Origin: Larimichthys crocea
Taxonomy: Eukaryota > Chordata > Actinopteri > Sciaenidae
NCBI RefSeq assembly: GCF_000972845.2
Contig: NC_040021.1
Location: 5,470,867 to 5,534,866 of the forward strand
Direction of reading: 5' to 3'
DNA length: 64,000 nucleotides
Shown here: piece by piece, positions 1 to 12,214 of the stretch
How the letters are laid out: each line of letters starts with the position of its first letter
Position numbering within the stretch: the first letter of the stretch is position 1
Position numbers and translations under genes: made by a program
The notes under the pieces: model-generated
The model's input: only the letters and a program-made list of their open reading frames with translations
What the model was told of the DNA's origin: nothing
The model's database searches: none

Positions 1-40
1 TACTATTCAAATGCTGACATTTAAAGAAACCTCGCTCGCT

Positions 41-76
41 GACTGACTGACTGACTGACTGACTGACTGACTGACT
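41..76. repeat. (GACT)9 tetranucleotide microsatellite
   Basis: Nine uninterrupted GACT units are visible. The same motif recurs at 1713-1736 and, as three units, near 14681. It is a simple slippage repeat with no coding potential. Confidence 0.97.
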
Positions 77-1390
77 CGCAGATAAGGCCGGAGAAGAGAG
101 GACAGCCGAGTAGGTGGGGATGATAGAGAGAGACGAGGAGGAGAGGAAATTGGGAAATCCTCCTCGCCTCCCTTCCCCCCCTACTTCATGTCTGTGAATG
201 AGTTCATCCATAAGCCCTGGGAGTCAGATTTCACCGGTTCTCGGGAAAGCTGAACCATCCCCTCCTTTTTTTTGTGTGTTTGTTCACCCATTTACCTTCC
301 CCCTCCACACCCACTTCACTGTTTACTGTCTCCCTGTCCACCCCCTTTTTCTTTCTATCTCTGCCGGTGTGTGTTACAATACAATGTGGTCCCCGGAGGT
401 GCCCATTTAATAATTCGCAATAAAACATAGTGCTCTGTGAACGTTGACACACTTCAGCTTTCTGTCAAACAGTGACAGGTCAACTTTTTTCTTTTTCCTT
501 CTCTCGAGGCAACAAGAGCCGAACTGAAAGAGAACAGAAAACTTTTACGGCCCCGGCAATTAAGTCTAATGATGACTCTAGACATTGGTAGCTTATAACG
601 TCACTAACCAATAAACCATACACAGGATCAGATCCCGTGTCACTCTGAATGAGTCAGGGGGGAGTAATTATTGAGCCCGTAGTACGGCTCTGAACTGAGA
701 GCACCGCTGGCATTTTCTTTTAAGTAAAAAAATCCCCCAAACAACAAGTCTCGACTGGCTGCTTCTCTCCACCCTTCGTCGCACACTTGACCTCAAAAAT
801 GCTGACTGGCTGACTCACTACAGACACTCAGCCTGTGTAAACTTTAACCGAATTATGACTCAAAGTGGGAAAAATCTAGGAGGTAATTAATATTTGATCC
901 CAGATCCCGTGGGAGTGATCTGATAGTAACACTTCTGGCTTTCACTGTGTGAAAGAGGCTCGGTGGACAAGTCCCATTGAGTTATATACAAAAGCGGCCT
1001 GGGCTGTAAAGGGATCAATACTGGACAGAATGAGGTCAGAATGATTGCTTGCGGTTTGGTGGGCTGTATTTGGGCGGAGCGGCGAACGCCGTACCTGTAT
1101 GTACCCACATGCCACCGGAGACAGCGAGCTCCCTTTAAACGCGGTGACACCGAAACCATTCATCATGTTCCCTGATAGCCGACTGATAAATTACCAAGGT
1201 GAATGCAATCAGAATAATGCTCAATCCATTGTCGAGGATTTGAATGGGCCAATCACAGAGCAGACAGGAGGCAGGTTTGTTTCTGAGCCAATCGGGGCAC
1301 AGGCTGAGGTTTTGGACTGAAAAAGCAGGTCTGGTGTGGACGAGATAAGAGCAGAACAAACACACATTTAACACCAACCCCCAGAGACAT

Positions 1391-1391
<1 letters not shown>
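77..1391. other. Non-coding stretch, no gene recognised
   Basis: This is unique-looking sequence with a pyrimidine-rich segment around 170-350. The open frames at 887-1320 are short, lack recognisable domains and overlap on both strands. The 147-residue minus frame that runs into 1135-1578 is made largely of microsatellite-encoded Cys/Val repeats and is not credible. Confidence 0.6.

Positions 1392-1421
<30 letters not shown>
1392..1421. repeat. (CA)n microsatellite
   Basis: About fifteen CA units, followed by imperfect extension. A shorter CA run lies at 1563-1580. Both create artificial frames rich in Cys-Val or Thr-His. Confidence 0.95.
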
Positions 1422-1426
<5 letters not shown>

Positions 1427-1712
1427 AAACAGACACACAAGGTAACTAAGGCCAGATGGAGAAGGAAGGGGGGGAATTTGCAGAAACAAAAAGGAAAAGA
1501 GAAAAGGAAGGAAGAGTGAGAAAAGTGAAAATAGGAAGTGTTTGACAAAATAAAATAAAAAACCACACACACACACACACGAGCTATAAGCAGGTTAAAT
1601 CTGAAGCGTCTAGCTTAGCAAGTCAGCACAGAGGCTGGTGACACACTGAACCGCCTGGCTGACTCCTCCAATTGTCCGGCGAGCTGATTTCAAAGGCTTG
1701 GCCGACCGATTT

Positions 1713-1736
1713 ACTGACTGACTGACTGACTGACTG
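1713..1736. repeat. (ACTG)6 microsatellite
   Basis: Six ACTG units of the same tetranucleotide class as positions 41-76. Confidence 0.95.
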
Positions 1737-2783
1737 GCGGGTCGGATTTAGTCTATCCTGTGTTTGTGCAAGCAGAAGCACTTCTGTTGTTCAAGCCTGT
1801 CGGACAAAAAAGCAGTTCTCCGCACCGGCACACACAAAGAACAACCTGAAACAGCACTAATACAGCAGAGGCCGACAGAGACGGAGAGGGAGGACAAAAA
1901 AAAAGAAAAAGACAAGAGACAAACAAATAAACACACACATAAAAACTTCAAAGAAAAAGAAGCCTAAAATAACATTTGGAAAAATGTTTCTGGGACTTCT
2001 GAAACCAATAAAAATCAAATATGAGAGAGAAAAAAAAAAAAGCGATCTCAGATAGAAAAAAAAGAACGTGTCAGAGAAGCTCTTTTATCTACGGTTGTGA
2101 CACAGTTCTGTCGAAACAACAAAAGATACCTAACGATAGCATTTACTGTCCTGGAGGAAATTTACTTTTCACTGCCGGCAACAGAAAAAAAAAGAGCACA
2201 TTACACAGCGGTGCACGCCGCAGAGACTCAAACAAAGAGAATATAACGCACAAGTGGGAATAACACGCAAGCAAGACAGATAACTACCAAAGCCTGGCTG
2301 TGTGGAGCTAAACATGCATTACACATTTCTGTTGGCCCGTCAGGATGTGTGGCTGTGCTGAGGGTGGAAACCACGTCTGCAGTAACAACAGGCATACATA
2401 CACTTATGATGTGTATCACAAGTGCCAAGACCGTGTGCATGCATGTAAAACATGAAGCAATATTTAGAGCTGTGTCCGCACTGTGGCCAGTGGGTTTACA
2501 TCCAAAGGCAGATGTGTATTAAATAGGATGGGCAGTGAATAACATTGCTATCATCAAGTATATTGCTGACATTGCTAAACATCACATGGGGAGAAACACA
2601 AGTGGGTGGGTGATCAGACAGGTTTGTAGTCCTTAATAAACGTCTATTACAGGTTAAAGGACAATTTTATGGTTTAATGTGACCCCCGTGTGCTCACTTT
2701 AGGTTTTTATCTCCAAATAAAGTAAGTGCTGTACTGGAGTACTGAAGTCCTCACAAACAGCAGTGATTGTGAGATTGAAAGTA
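1737..2783. other. Non-coding stretch with A-rich tracts
   Basis: Adenine-rich runs occur at about 1897-1965 and 2023-2060. No conserved protein segment, splice-bounded exon or recognised repeat was seen. Confidence 0.55.
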
Positions 2784-3118
2784 CAGTGGTTCCTCGTTTA
2801 TCACGGGGGATACGTTCTAAAAATAACCCGAAATCAGTGAAGTAAGTTTTACAGTTATTATACATGTTTTAAGGCCATAGAACCCCTAACCACACACTTG
2901 TATACACCTTTTTACACGCATTTTGTACAGTACTCCCTTAGCCAATTTAGGACGCAGAACATGTGTGGTTCTCCCTTAGCCAATTTAGGACGCAGAACAC
3001 AATGCGCGTTCATACTGTACAGTACGCTGTAAAAAAAAGCATGCAAAATTACACTAAAAAAATCTGCGAAACAGCGAGTCCGCGAAAAGTGAACCGCGTT
3101 TATAGCGAAGGACGACTG
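2784..3118 (+). mobile_element. Tigger/pogo-like MITE, copy 1
   Basis: A 335-bp non-autonomous element flanked by TA (2782-2783 and 3119-3120), the target site of Tc1/mariner-superfamily elements. The left end begins CAGTGGTTCCTCGTTTATCA and the right end is its imperfect inverted complement, with a GCGAAGGACGACTG terminus. A second, longer copy of the same family lies at 48910-49466. The interior has no transposase. It carries the short duplication at 2933-3008. Family placement is by terminal motif and TA target from memory; the superfamily is more certain than the family name. Confidence 0.8.
2933..3008 (+). repeat. 38-bp direct duplication inside the Tigger-like MITE
   Basis: A unit starting CTCCCTTAGCCAATTTAGGA occurs at 2933 and again at 2971, with the last few bases diverged. 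The sister element near 49320 has this segment once, so the duplication arose in this copy. Confidence 0.9.
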
Positions 3119-3195
3119 TATACACTTTCTGTACTTGCGATTAAGCATTATTGCAGACAAGTTGGCTGCTTTGTGTTGAAATGAAGTTGCTGCCG

Positions 3196-3620
3196 TGTTT
3201 CCAAATCTCAGTGATTTCAAGTGAAGCTGATGAAAGTGCCAAAAAGTGCATTTCCTCAAACGTCCACTTGAGGCTGGCTACAGAACGAGTCAGTCTCCAT
3301 AAGTCCCCACGTAAAAATGTCCAACATTTTAACAGTTTTGGTCTCTATAGCTAATTTCACCGTTCATGAGAACTGTACTGAGGGTGAATTTATATAGAAC
3401 TCACCTGTTCAAATGATATTAAGGTTTAAAGTTATGCAGAATTGACAGCGTGGACACTTTGAGTTACAGGTGGGTGCCGTTACAGATCAGGCGTCATTTA
3501 GACGGCTTCAGGTCTGCCAATGATCCACATCTTTGCTGATTTTTAGATTACTCGGGGAGGTGGAAGAGGCCAGCTCCACAGATTTTGAGCTTCATAATGG
3601 CTCTTAAGAAGTTTACGCTG
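3196..3620 (+). repeat. Dispersed teleost repeat, family 'B', forward copy
   Basis: The segment includes CGTCCACTTGAGGCTGGCTA, then GTCTCTATAGCTAATTTCAC, then ACAGGTGGGTGCCGTTACAG. The same ordered blocks reappear reverse-complemented at 51795-52210, and fragments occur at 13100-13260, 30975-31105, 41575-41695 and 43035-43089. No ORF or terminal inverted repeat was identified, so its transposition class is unknown. I recognise the motifs as a widespread teleost interspersed repeat. 'B' is only a local label. Confidence 0.75.
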
Positions 3621-5301
3621 TGCATTGTTTATACTGTCAGTAGTCTGTCCCAGGAATGAGTGTCTCTAACTTGTGTCTGTCTTACAGTTTACTCCAGTAG
3701 TGTGACCGAAACCTCAGCCGTAACAGATAGAAGATGATCAAAACCACAAATGAAAGAGATTCTTCCTTTAACCAATAAGTCTGTGTGACATCTTAATTAC
3801 ACCAGCTATTCTTCAAAAGCACTTGAGTTTAGTTAATCTACAGGAATGTGAACACTCCATTACTACTTTCTCTCCTGTCTGTTTTCTCCTCCTTCCTTCA
3901 CAAACACAACAACAAACCAGACACACTAGCCTGGGGACCGGAGAGAGAGCACATACTGCAGAGTGTGCAATGAGTATGAGTGTGTACGTTCTCACCTTCA
4001 AGCTGTGAAATGTGGTCAAATGTCACTTACGGGCTGAGAAAAGAGAGACGCGAGACAGAAAGAGAGACAGAGAGAGAAAGAGAGAGAGAGAGAGAGAGGG
4101 AGGCAGCGACAGAGAGAAAAAAGAACGGGCAAAATAAAGTGCTGCAGAGACCTCCACTCCGACTCCCTCCAGGTTCACGGGGTGTGCATGTGTGTGTATG
4201 TGTGTGGTAAATGAGTTTTGGGAGTTGTCGTCTCTTTACGATAGCTGTAACTGGCCCGAGGACAGCTGTTATTACACTTTACAACAGGGAAATACTGTGT
4301 GTGAGTGTGTGTGAGTGAGAAAGACATTATGGTCATGTGCCCCGGTCCTTGTGTCCTTGGGTGAGTTTAATGATAAGGAAAATTAAAGATGTTTTGAATG
4401 GGCCTCATTTGGAAAAAAAAAAAACGAGCCATTTTAGCAAATTATATTAATTCACCTTGATTCAATAATTCATCCAGGTCTAGTTATACGAACTCTTCTG
4501 TTTCTAATGTGTGTCTCAGGGCTAAGGAGTGGCTCAGGGGAGGCCTGGCTACCTACAGGGGAGTGGTCTAGATGTGTGTGTGTGTGTGGCCATTGTTAAA
4601 TGACAAAGGTCTGAGGAGGAAATGAGTCGAACCGGTTCCTGACTCACATTCAGGTTACAGCGCACTGCCTCGGGCTCACACACACACACAGGCACACACA
4701 GGCACACACACATTCATGTACAAACTATCAGACACCAGACACCATTGTTAAATGTGTCCCATCTCTTTGTTTCTTTTTCTCTGGCTGCGTATATCGAGGT
4801 CAACAGACAAATTATATGGGCTGGATGGTCAGAAACATGACTGGAGGGTTGCTGGTTTGATTCTCTACACACACACACAAACAGAAACACACAGTACCAT
4901 CTAACAAACAGTAGCCTGTCTTTTAGCTTTTGAGTACTGAGCACTTGTCAGTGGTGTTGACTGTGAACAACATTGAACTCTGGGTCACTCTGTCAGCCTT
5001 CCTTTAGGAAAAACTCCAAGGTCTTGGGTGTTAGAGCGGAGACATGCTCAATAAAGTATTTTGAAATAAACATTATTGCTGTTTTTCTACCATCCTATCT
5101 TCTTTAACTATCAGCCTTTACTGTATATAGAGATTTAATGCGATTGAATTTAAATTTAAAGCTTAGTTAATGTCAATAAAATGTCAAAAAATCATTTGAG
5201 CTGAAGATGATGTTTTTAAATGTCTTCCAGAAAAGGATATTTTAGGTTTACAATTATGCCAAACAGACAAAAGCAGCATATTCTCAAATTGCAGAAGCTT
5301 C
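3621..5301. other. Non-coding stretch with small GA, TG and CA arrays
   Basis: A GA tract lies at 4080-4098 (impure from about 4061), with short TG runs near 4190 and 4573-4588 and CA runs near 4678-4710 and 4867-4880. Nothing gene-like was seen. The 76-residue frame at 3980-4210 is encoded by the GA tract. Confidence 0.55.
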
Positions 5302-5309
5302 AACTAGAG

Positions 5310-5760
5310 CAGTGGTTCTTAACCTGGGCTCGATCGAACCCTAGGGGTTCGGTGAGTCGGTCTCAGGGGTTCGGTGGAGCCTCCGCCCTGGAATTTTTTA
5401 TACCATTTGTTACAACATATCTTTGTGAGCAATCGTTTTCGAGGATGCTGGACATAAAAACTAAGAAAAGGAACAGACTTTGCTGTGAAAATGACATGAG
5501 ACTGGCACTTGCCAAGGTGAAGCCACGCATATCTGAACTGGTCTCTCAAAGGCAACAGCAGAAGTCACACTGAGGTAAGTTGTTGTGAGTTCATGCACTG
5601 TGTTGGTTTTGTTATTTGAACAAGGTGATGTTAATGCACGGTTCATTTTGTGCGCCAGTAAAAAAAAAAACATATTTTATTTTTTACTAAAGAAGGGTTC
5701 GGTGAATGAGCATATGAAACTGGTGGGGTTCGATACCTCCAACAAGGTTAAGAACCACTG
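5310..5760 (+). mobile_element. hAT transposon deletion derivative
   Basis: A 451-bp element with 16-bp perfect terminal inverted repeats (CAGTGGTTCTTAACCT at the left, its complement at the right), extending imperfectly to about 35 bp. The right flank CTCTAGAG (5761-5768) matches the nTCTAGAn target preferred by Charlie-type hAT elements, and the left flank AACTAGAG (5302-5309) agrees at 6 of 8 positions. Inside it keeps the C-terminal coding end of a hAT transposase (see 5397-5573), so it is an internal deletion product of an autonomous element. It is non-autonomous now. Confidence 0.92.
5397..5573 (+). pseudogene. hAT transposase C-terminal remnant
   Basis: About 58 codons in one open frame end at a stop at 5571-5573. 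The residues FVTTYLCEQSF, then IKTKKRNRL, then NDMRLALAKVKPRI match the pattern of the hAT C-terminal dimerisation region seen in ZBED5/SCAND3/FAM200-like proteins. The frame opens upstream at 5220, but the preceding 59 residues come from flank and the terminal repeat and are not transposase. The BED finger, catalytic acidic residues and most of the insertion domain are missing, so no activity is expected. The frame is intact to its natural stop, suggesting a fairly young deletion copy. Confidence 0.88.
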
Positions 5761-5768
5761 CTCTAGAG

Positions 5769-6927
5769 AAAGGTTCGCTATGAAATGTGATATACAGTTA
5801 ATAAAACATCAAAAATGTCGCTGATGAATTTTTTTGATCTATCCCAAAAATATTAAATCCAGAAAAATTCTTTAATTCTTCAGATAATTTAGACCGGACT
5901 GTCTGGAATCCAGGAGCAATGGTACCAGACGAGGTTTTGTGAGAGACATTGAATATCCACTTAGAGCGGATTCACAGCATGAACAAAAAAAAAGGATAGC
6001 TGTGCACGTTTAGTGGATGTACTTTTATCTTGTCTGTGCTGTGCAGATATCACCGTCACTTTTACTCCAACTGACAGCAAACACTGGCTCGTGTAAGCAG
6101 AAAAAAAAAAAAGGTTTCCTGACCTTGACAGAAAGTCTGACCATTGATTTAAGGGGGAGCAATGCATAAATGAGTTTTTCTAAAAAAAAATGGTGATGAA
6201 AAATGTCAAAAATCAAACATATTTTAAAAAAACGCTGTGTTAAAAAACACTTCAGGGATACAAAGAGCGTGCCTGGCCTTGACAACACTTCATGCACTGC
6301 AAAATATTTGACTATTTGTAAACTGAAGAGATGAAAATCCAAAATTAAAGGGCCCATTTGATTGTCACCAGGGCACTGTGTTTGAATAGATGATCTACTG
6401 AAATATACAGTAAAGAGAAATCAGATTAAGAAAATATTTTCCTCAAGGATGTCAGCCACGTAGCCGACCCTGAAATGTCCATTTCATGGGGGAGTGTGTG
6501 TGTGTGCACATTTTTAAGGGGTTGTGGCCTATTGCTCCAGGGCATCAGACCCTGTTTTATCAAGCATGGACTCACACTAAGACGGACCCTTTAATGTCGG
6601 CGGCGTGGGTGGAGATATACATGAGGACATCGCTGAAGCATACACACCCATTTCGTGACCCGAGACCCAGACACGAACGCAGCACGGGCTACACGAGTAT
6701 TACACTTCACAATGTGCCTTTCACAGTTGCATGGATTACTTCCAGATCCTTTCATGTATGTCGCACAAAGACTCATGTCGCCAGTTGTGAGTTGCACGCA
6801 TTCCTGTTCTACCTCGTCCCAGCTGAGATTAAGAGAGGAATCAGCTTGTGTGGAGACTTTCCCCTCCCCGTAAACATGCTCTCTTTAACTGAAATATTTT
6901 GTTTGTGGAGCAACACTTTTATGTGAT
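5769..6927. other. Non-coding stretch, no gene recognised
   Basis: A/T-rich with several poly-A or poly-T runs (for example 6100-6112 and 6183-6191). Open frames at 6025-6357 and 6486-6926 lack recognisable domains and splice-site bounds. The higher-complexity block 6520-6840 was not matched to a known repeat. Confidence 0.5.
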
Positions 6928-7035
6928 ACTTACTTTATTGACCCTCGTGGGTAAATTTTCTTTTGCATGCACCCCTCTGGGAAGATCAGAGGTCAGGGTC
7001 GGATGCAGAACCAGCAGCCTGAAGCTGGTTGAGAA
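6928..7035 (+). repeat. Dispersed teleost repeat fragment (TTACTTTATTGACC type)
   Basis: It opens with TACTTACTTTATTGACCCTC and continues through a block ending GCAGCCTGAAGCTGGTTG. The opening resembles the middle element at 15231 (TTTACTTTATTAATCCC), but the interior differs, so they may be related families. No TIR or coding content was seen. Confidence 0.5.
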
Positions 7036-7966
7036 TAATTTCCAAGCTCAAGAAAGAACTTCAATCTCATTTTCAGGCTAGAAAATGTACATGTATTCAT
7101 ATTAAACAATTTGTTTAGGATGTATACATTATTTAAATACATACTTCTACAACAGTAGTGGGGTAGAACTCTGAGAGAGATCGATGCCACCAACAAAAGC
7201 AGCCATTTGGAAGCTATTTCCAAGAGAGCAGCCTCATTATTTGGGGTTAAACAAAGAACTACCACAAGCAGCGGGGCATGTGTTCACTAGATCGGCTAAA
7301 TAAGGGTGAAATACAATGCCACAATCAAATCTGAAGTCTGCTCACAGGCCAATAGGGTGTATGATTGGCTTCGATAATCACAAACTGCATGGACCTCCAG
7401 TCGCACCTTGTCTATGTTTTGGTTAAGTCTGGTTTGTTGTCTGAAATCATCTCTTACATGTGGGCTTGACTCACATGTTTTTAGTTTAGCTGGAATTGCA
7501 TCATTGAGTCATTTCCTCATTGATGGAGAAAAACAAAGTGTTCAGAGATCACATCAGAAATCATAACCTAAGCAGAGACAGTTGACTTCATGTATGACAT
7601 GTTTTCTAGAAAATAAAGAAAGACGCTTATGTCCACTCACGTTTGAGCGTTGCCCTACATCAATTCAACTTTCCCACAGTATTGTCCTTTCTATCCTCCG
7701 TCACACATACGAGCTCTCTTCCTTTTGTCTTATATACATACACACACATTCACAGGCTCTTACTCCCATTGCGGCACGTACGCCACAATGTGTGCCAGGC
7801 AATTAACGCTGTTTGTGTTTGTTCTGCGAACAGTTTGGAACCTTGATAATGGAAAACAAGTGCAGACTGGCCGCAGTTTCATTTTTTCCCATCTATCTAT
7901 CCATGTCCATCTTTTTTTTTTTTCTCCTCCCTTTGGCTCACACATCCCTCCTACCATGAGCACAAA
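7036..7966. other. Non-coding stretch, no gene recognised
   Basis: Mostly unique-looking sequence. The frames at 7582-8027 overlap one another in all three phases and run into the CA repeat, which is typical of chance open frames. A poly-T run sits near 7912-7924. Confidence 0.5.
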
Positions 7967-8161
7967 ACACACACACACACACACACCGACACGTACATTT
8001 CATCGTTTTCCTTCTCCTTCATGTTGAGTGTCATGGTTCATGGCGGGGCTGGCAGAAAATGCTGGTTCCTCTCTGGTTTGTGGCACAAGGAAACCATTGG
8101 TTGTTATACAACAAACCCAACAATCACTGCTCTGTCTGGTTGTTGACTTGTATCTGGGCTG

Positions 8162-8194
<33 letters not shown>

Positions 8195-9075
8195 CTTCTC
8201 TTTCTCTGTAGCGTGCACAAAATCCAGAGCGTAGTCTTTTTCTTGCTCATGTTAATGTAAGTAATCAAAGTGGACAAGGGGCTTTGTAATGCTGAGAGAG
8301 GGAGGGACAGAGAGAGGGAGGGAGAGACTGTCCACTCCTCTCTGCCTCCTGTCCTGCAGGCGAGGGAGGGGGAAAGGACAGAGGGACGAGGAAAGGAGAC
8401 GAGGAAACTGATAGTGACCCAGGAGGAGGAAAGGACAGAAAATACGGACGCGATGAAAGAGAAGATCAAAACAGTTTGCCACTTTAGCAGCATTAACAGC
8501 CCATTTGGTCATCAAACTGGGATATTCACGATCACAACATTTTCCCCCCAGAATAAACAAATCCCCTGGCGATGCACAGTACGGAGCATTTACCGAACAT
8601 TCACGCCATAAAACCACCGAGATGGACTATAATTTCCCCCCAAATCGCTGCGCCATATTACAGCAAAAAGCATCAACTAGCCTCGTCCTTTGATTTACAA
8701 CAGATCTACATCCATCAGTGGAAACGCGGAGAAGCTGCTGGGAAAACTTCTGCGGTAACAGCAGCTGCAATTTGAGAGAACATACACACACACAAACACA
8801 CACACACACACACACATTTACAGAATAAGTGGACTGCACAGTGTTTTTGGCAGGTAAAGCCAGTCTGATCTGGCTCCTGGTTTTTTGGACAGTGCCTCGT
8901 ACGATGGCTGCTGCTTCAATGAGAAAAGATGCAACCGGAAAATGTATATGAGTGTGTGTGTGTGTGTGTGTGTGTGTGGGTTTCGCTCTGTGTTATTATG
9001 CCATGCCCACAGAAGTAGAAGTCCGTACAGTCAGGCCTTAAAATGTGCACGAGTGTTTCCACATATCTCTGAATT

Positions 9076-9108
<33 letters not shown>

Positions 9109-9245
9109 ATGAGTGTGTGTGTCTGATGTTATGCCAAGGGCGTTGTGTAAAATCCACTCAAACAAACAACTTGAAGAGTAAAAAACAGCTTCCTTGGACC
9201 GAATACGTAGCCATGGGCAATGTGCTGGTTTGTGGACGTCTGTGT

Positions 9246-9277
<32 letters not shown>

Positions 9278-9390
9278 TGGCCTGAGGCAGTGTGTGAGTG
9301 TGTGTGGAGTGGATTGCTTCATGCCTGGACGGACATGAAAGGTAGAAAGAGACAGAGAGCATGCCCACACACACACATACACACACAACC
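7967..9390. repeat. Cluster of AC/TG microsatellites
   Basis: Separate dinucleotide arrays occur at 7967-7986 (AC), 8163-8192 (AC), 8784-8816 (AC, impure), 8952-8978 (TG), 9076-9109 (TG), 9241-9277 (TG) and about 9365-9390 (AC, impure). A purine-rich segment lies at about 8290-8450. The arrays explain the many Cys-Val and Thr-His frames here. No exon was seen between them. Confidence 0.93.
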
Positions 9391-10924
9391 ACACACTGCA
9401 AACTGGAAAAGCCTTTTGCAGTAGCATTCATGTATGGATGCGTGAACAAACAGACAACCGAATGCACTCATCTCGCTTCAGCATGAACCCAGAAGACAAC
9501 AGACACACAAACACGCGTGATCATTGTGAGTAGTGGAGCAGAGAGTTCTTTTGATATCTTACAAGTGGAAGAAGGTGGGAGGATTATTTATGTTTCTGCA
9601 CCTCGGGGTTTGAATGATTGATTTTTAACAACAAATATTGTAGTTTTTATGATCATCTTCATCATCGGCACATTATAAGTTAAAGTCAGGCTTATTCATG
9701 ATTCATGAACTCATTGCTTGGACTGTGTATTAGCTCAGAGAAGCCAAATATACAAATAATGTATGTCGTCTGCTTTAAACGGAAAGTTTGCAGCTTATTC
9801 TTCTATAAGACAGACAGGAAAGGATCATGGGTCGAAACCTATGGTAAGGTAACAGTTGGGTCAACTGAGGAACCCGAATTAGAATCATTGATAACACCAG
9901 TGTTTATTATTTTATGTCAAAACGGCTGCTGTGAAAAAAGGTCTACGCTCAATGAATCTGTCCCGAGAGCCCAAAGAGACATCTGAAGATTACACAAAGA
10001 CATTGAATTTATAGTGATGAAAGCAGCCAAGAGCAACTTTCATGTTTCTACATGATAAATGGCCTAAAAGCACAATTAATTCATGAATTATACAAACTAT
10101 TATAATTCATGTAGATTGATCAGTTGATTAAGAAACTAACTGTTGTTAAACAAAGAAGCAGAGAGCGGAGAGGGGTGGACGTTTTATCAGAAAAGATCAG
10201 GACTAAATTACATCTCTCCGCCTCCTCTGCAGCCCGACTTTCTCCTTCTTTGGGTGAATTTGAAGGAAGAATAATGTACCAGACAAAAAATGTTAATCCA
10301 AATTCCTCAGGAGAGAGAAAGTCAAATAAGTGCTTTTTCCTTTGTTAGGATACATGGAGGGAATTGGGACCGAGTGGAAAAATCACATCGTCATCGTCCG
10401 TTAACAAAAATCTGAAACGTTTTTGTGTTTTTTTTGGTAAGCTGCAATGACAGCGGCCCACGCTGACGTGTACGGAGTCGACTCTCCGTGGTAAGAAGTG
10501 ACAAGTTTGCATTTAAAGCGGGGCCAGTTAGCAGCTGCACCTCCTAAGCACCCGGATGGTCGACGTCGTATCTCCTCACACTGATCTTTAGAATATTAAA
10601 CGGGGTAAATCTGTCCGTAACAGCAGAAGGGCTGAATGGAGCACATTCCTCCATACAGACTGAAGCTGATTTCATTATAGATAAATCAGATTCATCTATT
10701 TAATCTCTCCTTCTTTCTATCTGTCGGCCCCCCTTTCCATTTCTCTCCCCTTCTTCCTCCTCTATTTCATTTTTTCTTTTTAGAGCCTTCTCTTGACTTT
10801 TTTCTTTTTTTTTGTTAACTCTGTCTGTCTTCCTCAATTTCTGTCATTCCCTGCATCGGTCTCATTATCTTTGTAATGTAATAAGTTTGCACACAAGAAG
10901 AAGAAGAAAAGAAGAGGGTTGAGG
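9391..10924. other. Non-coding stretch, no gene recognised
   Basis: AT-rich to about 10130, with a pyrimidine-rich block at 10690-10850. The frames at 9705-9986 and 10124-10348 show no domain or splice-flanked structure. Confidence 0.5.
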
Positions 10925-10947
10925 AATAATAATAATAATAATAATAA
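10925..10947. repeat. (AAT)n microsatellite
   Basis: About eight ATA/AAT units, bordered by purine-rich GAA repeats to the left and poly-A to the right. Confidence 0.92.
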
Positions 10948-11049
10948 AAAAAGCAGTGGGTAGAGAAGAAGGGAAAGAAAGAGATGAACAAGAAAAAAAA
11001 AGAAGTGCTGCGTTAAAAAGCTGAGTCCACCAGAGCAGTCACAACAAAT

Positions 11050-11168
11050 TCATCTCTCTCTCTCTCTCCATTCTTTCTTTCCTCTCTCGCTCTCCCCTCT
11101 CCTGATACAAGCCGGCCACAGTAATACAATAAAGAACTTGGCTCAGCTCTGTGCGTCTGCATGCATGA

Positions 11169-11208
<40 letters not shown>

Positions 11209-11316
11209 GGTAGACGACACCTCTTACTCCCTACTCTCTGTCTCATCATTGCAGCTGTTCCACAGAGGTGTGTTTCAATATATCACCCTGTCACACACAT
11301 ACACACACACACACAC
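11050..11316. repeat. TC, TG and AC microsatellites
   Basis: A TC run lies at about 11053-11068, a 37-bp TG array at 11170-11206 and an AC run at 11301-11316. The intervening sequence has no recognised feature. Confidence 0.92.
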
Positions 11317-11855
11317 GGTCCCTGCTTAATAAGCAGTATTCAGAGCTCCTGGGTTTATGGAGGCTGAAACTGCACTCCTGCACAAAACTGGAGGCTTTCT
11401 TCTCTTTTCTTTTCTTTTCTTTGGTCCTTCTCCATTCTTCTTTATTCCTTTCCTTCTACCTCTCTTCCTTTTATATTTCCTGCCTCCTTCCCTTTATTTC
11501 TCCTCTTTCCTCATTCCCTGACAAATGTATTTTCGTGACCCTCAATCCTCCTTCTTTACCTCCTTGAGACAAACATTCATTTGAGTGTCTTGAAGCAAGC
11601 GGGCTACCTCACTCGAGCTATAAAGTTATAAGTGCCTGAACATATGAACTAATAACACAATTGTGTTTACAGGCTCACAACAGCTGAATTTCCAAAAAGT
11701 TCAATGTTACTGAATTCAGAAGAGAATATTTATAGGCCTATCATATCTGTCCATAAATCTGACGCTACAGGCAGCAGGTAGTCAGTTTAGCTTGGCATTA
11801 GGACTAAAACAAAAAAAATCCAGATTTATCATTAATCAGTGAGTTTTAGATGCGA
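11317..11855. other. Non-coding, pyrimidine-rich stretch
   Basis: Positions about 11391-11570 are strongly pyrimidine-rich, giving a false Leu/Ser/Phe frame at 11268-11567. The remainder shows nothing recognisable. Confidence 0.5.
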
Positions 11856-12214
11856 TTAAAGGTCCAGTGTGAAACATTTATGGCGACCTATTGACAGGGA
11901 TGTAATATAATCTTCATAACTCTGTTTTCATTAGTGTATAATTACCTAAATATTGTTGAAGAATGAGACATAAGAGACATATATCTATAGAGTGACCGGG
12001 TCCTCTTCCATGTTGAACTGCCATGTTTCTACAGTAGCCCAGAAGGCACAAACCAAAACACTGGCACTACAAAGTGACTTTGAACTTTGCGTGTTTCACG
12101 GCCACTGTAGTTTCATGCTTGAAACGAGAGGTTGAAGTGAGTGGTATTCAGCTGGTTGCAATCTGCAGCTTTACCACTTGATGCTACTACATTTTTACAC
12201 GCTTGAACCTTTAT
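11856..12214 (-). mobile_element. TTAA-ended teleost MITE, copy 1
   Basis: The left end reads TTAAAGGTCCAGTGTGAAAC and the right end GCTTGAACCTTTA is its diverged inverse. Internal landmarks include TTCATTAGTGTATAATTACC, CATGTTTCTACAGTAGCCCA and GGTTGCAATCTGCAGC. I recognise this as a common teleost MITE with AAGGTCCAGTGTG ends. The TTAA at the preserved end would suit a piggyBac-type target, but the right TTAA is degraded, so the superfamily is tentative. A deleted relative in the opposite orientation lies at 42521-42751. Confidence 0.78.

Noticed and set aside
7967..9390. Closely spaced repeats that could suggest a CRISPR array
   Set aside because: These are plain AC/TG dinucleotide arrays without conserved repeat-spacer architecture, in a vertebrate genome.
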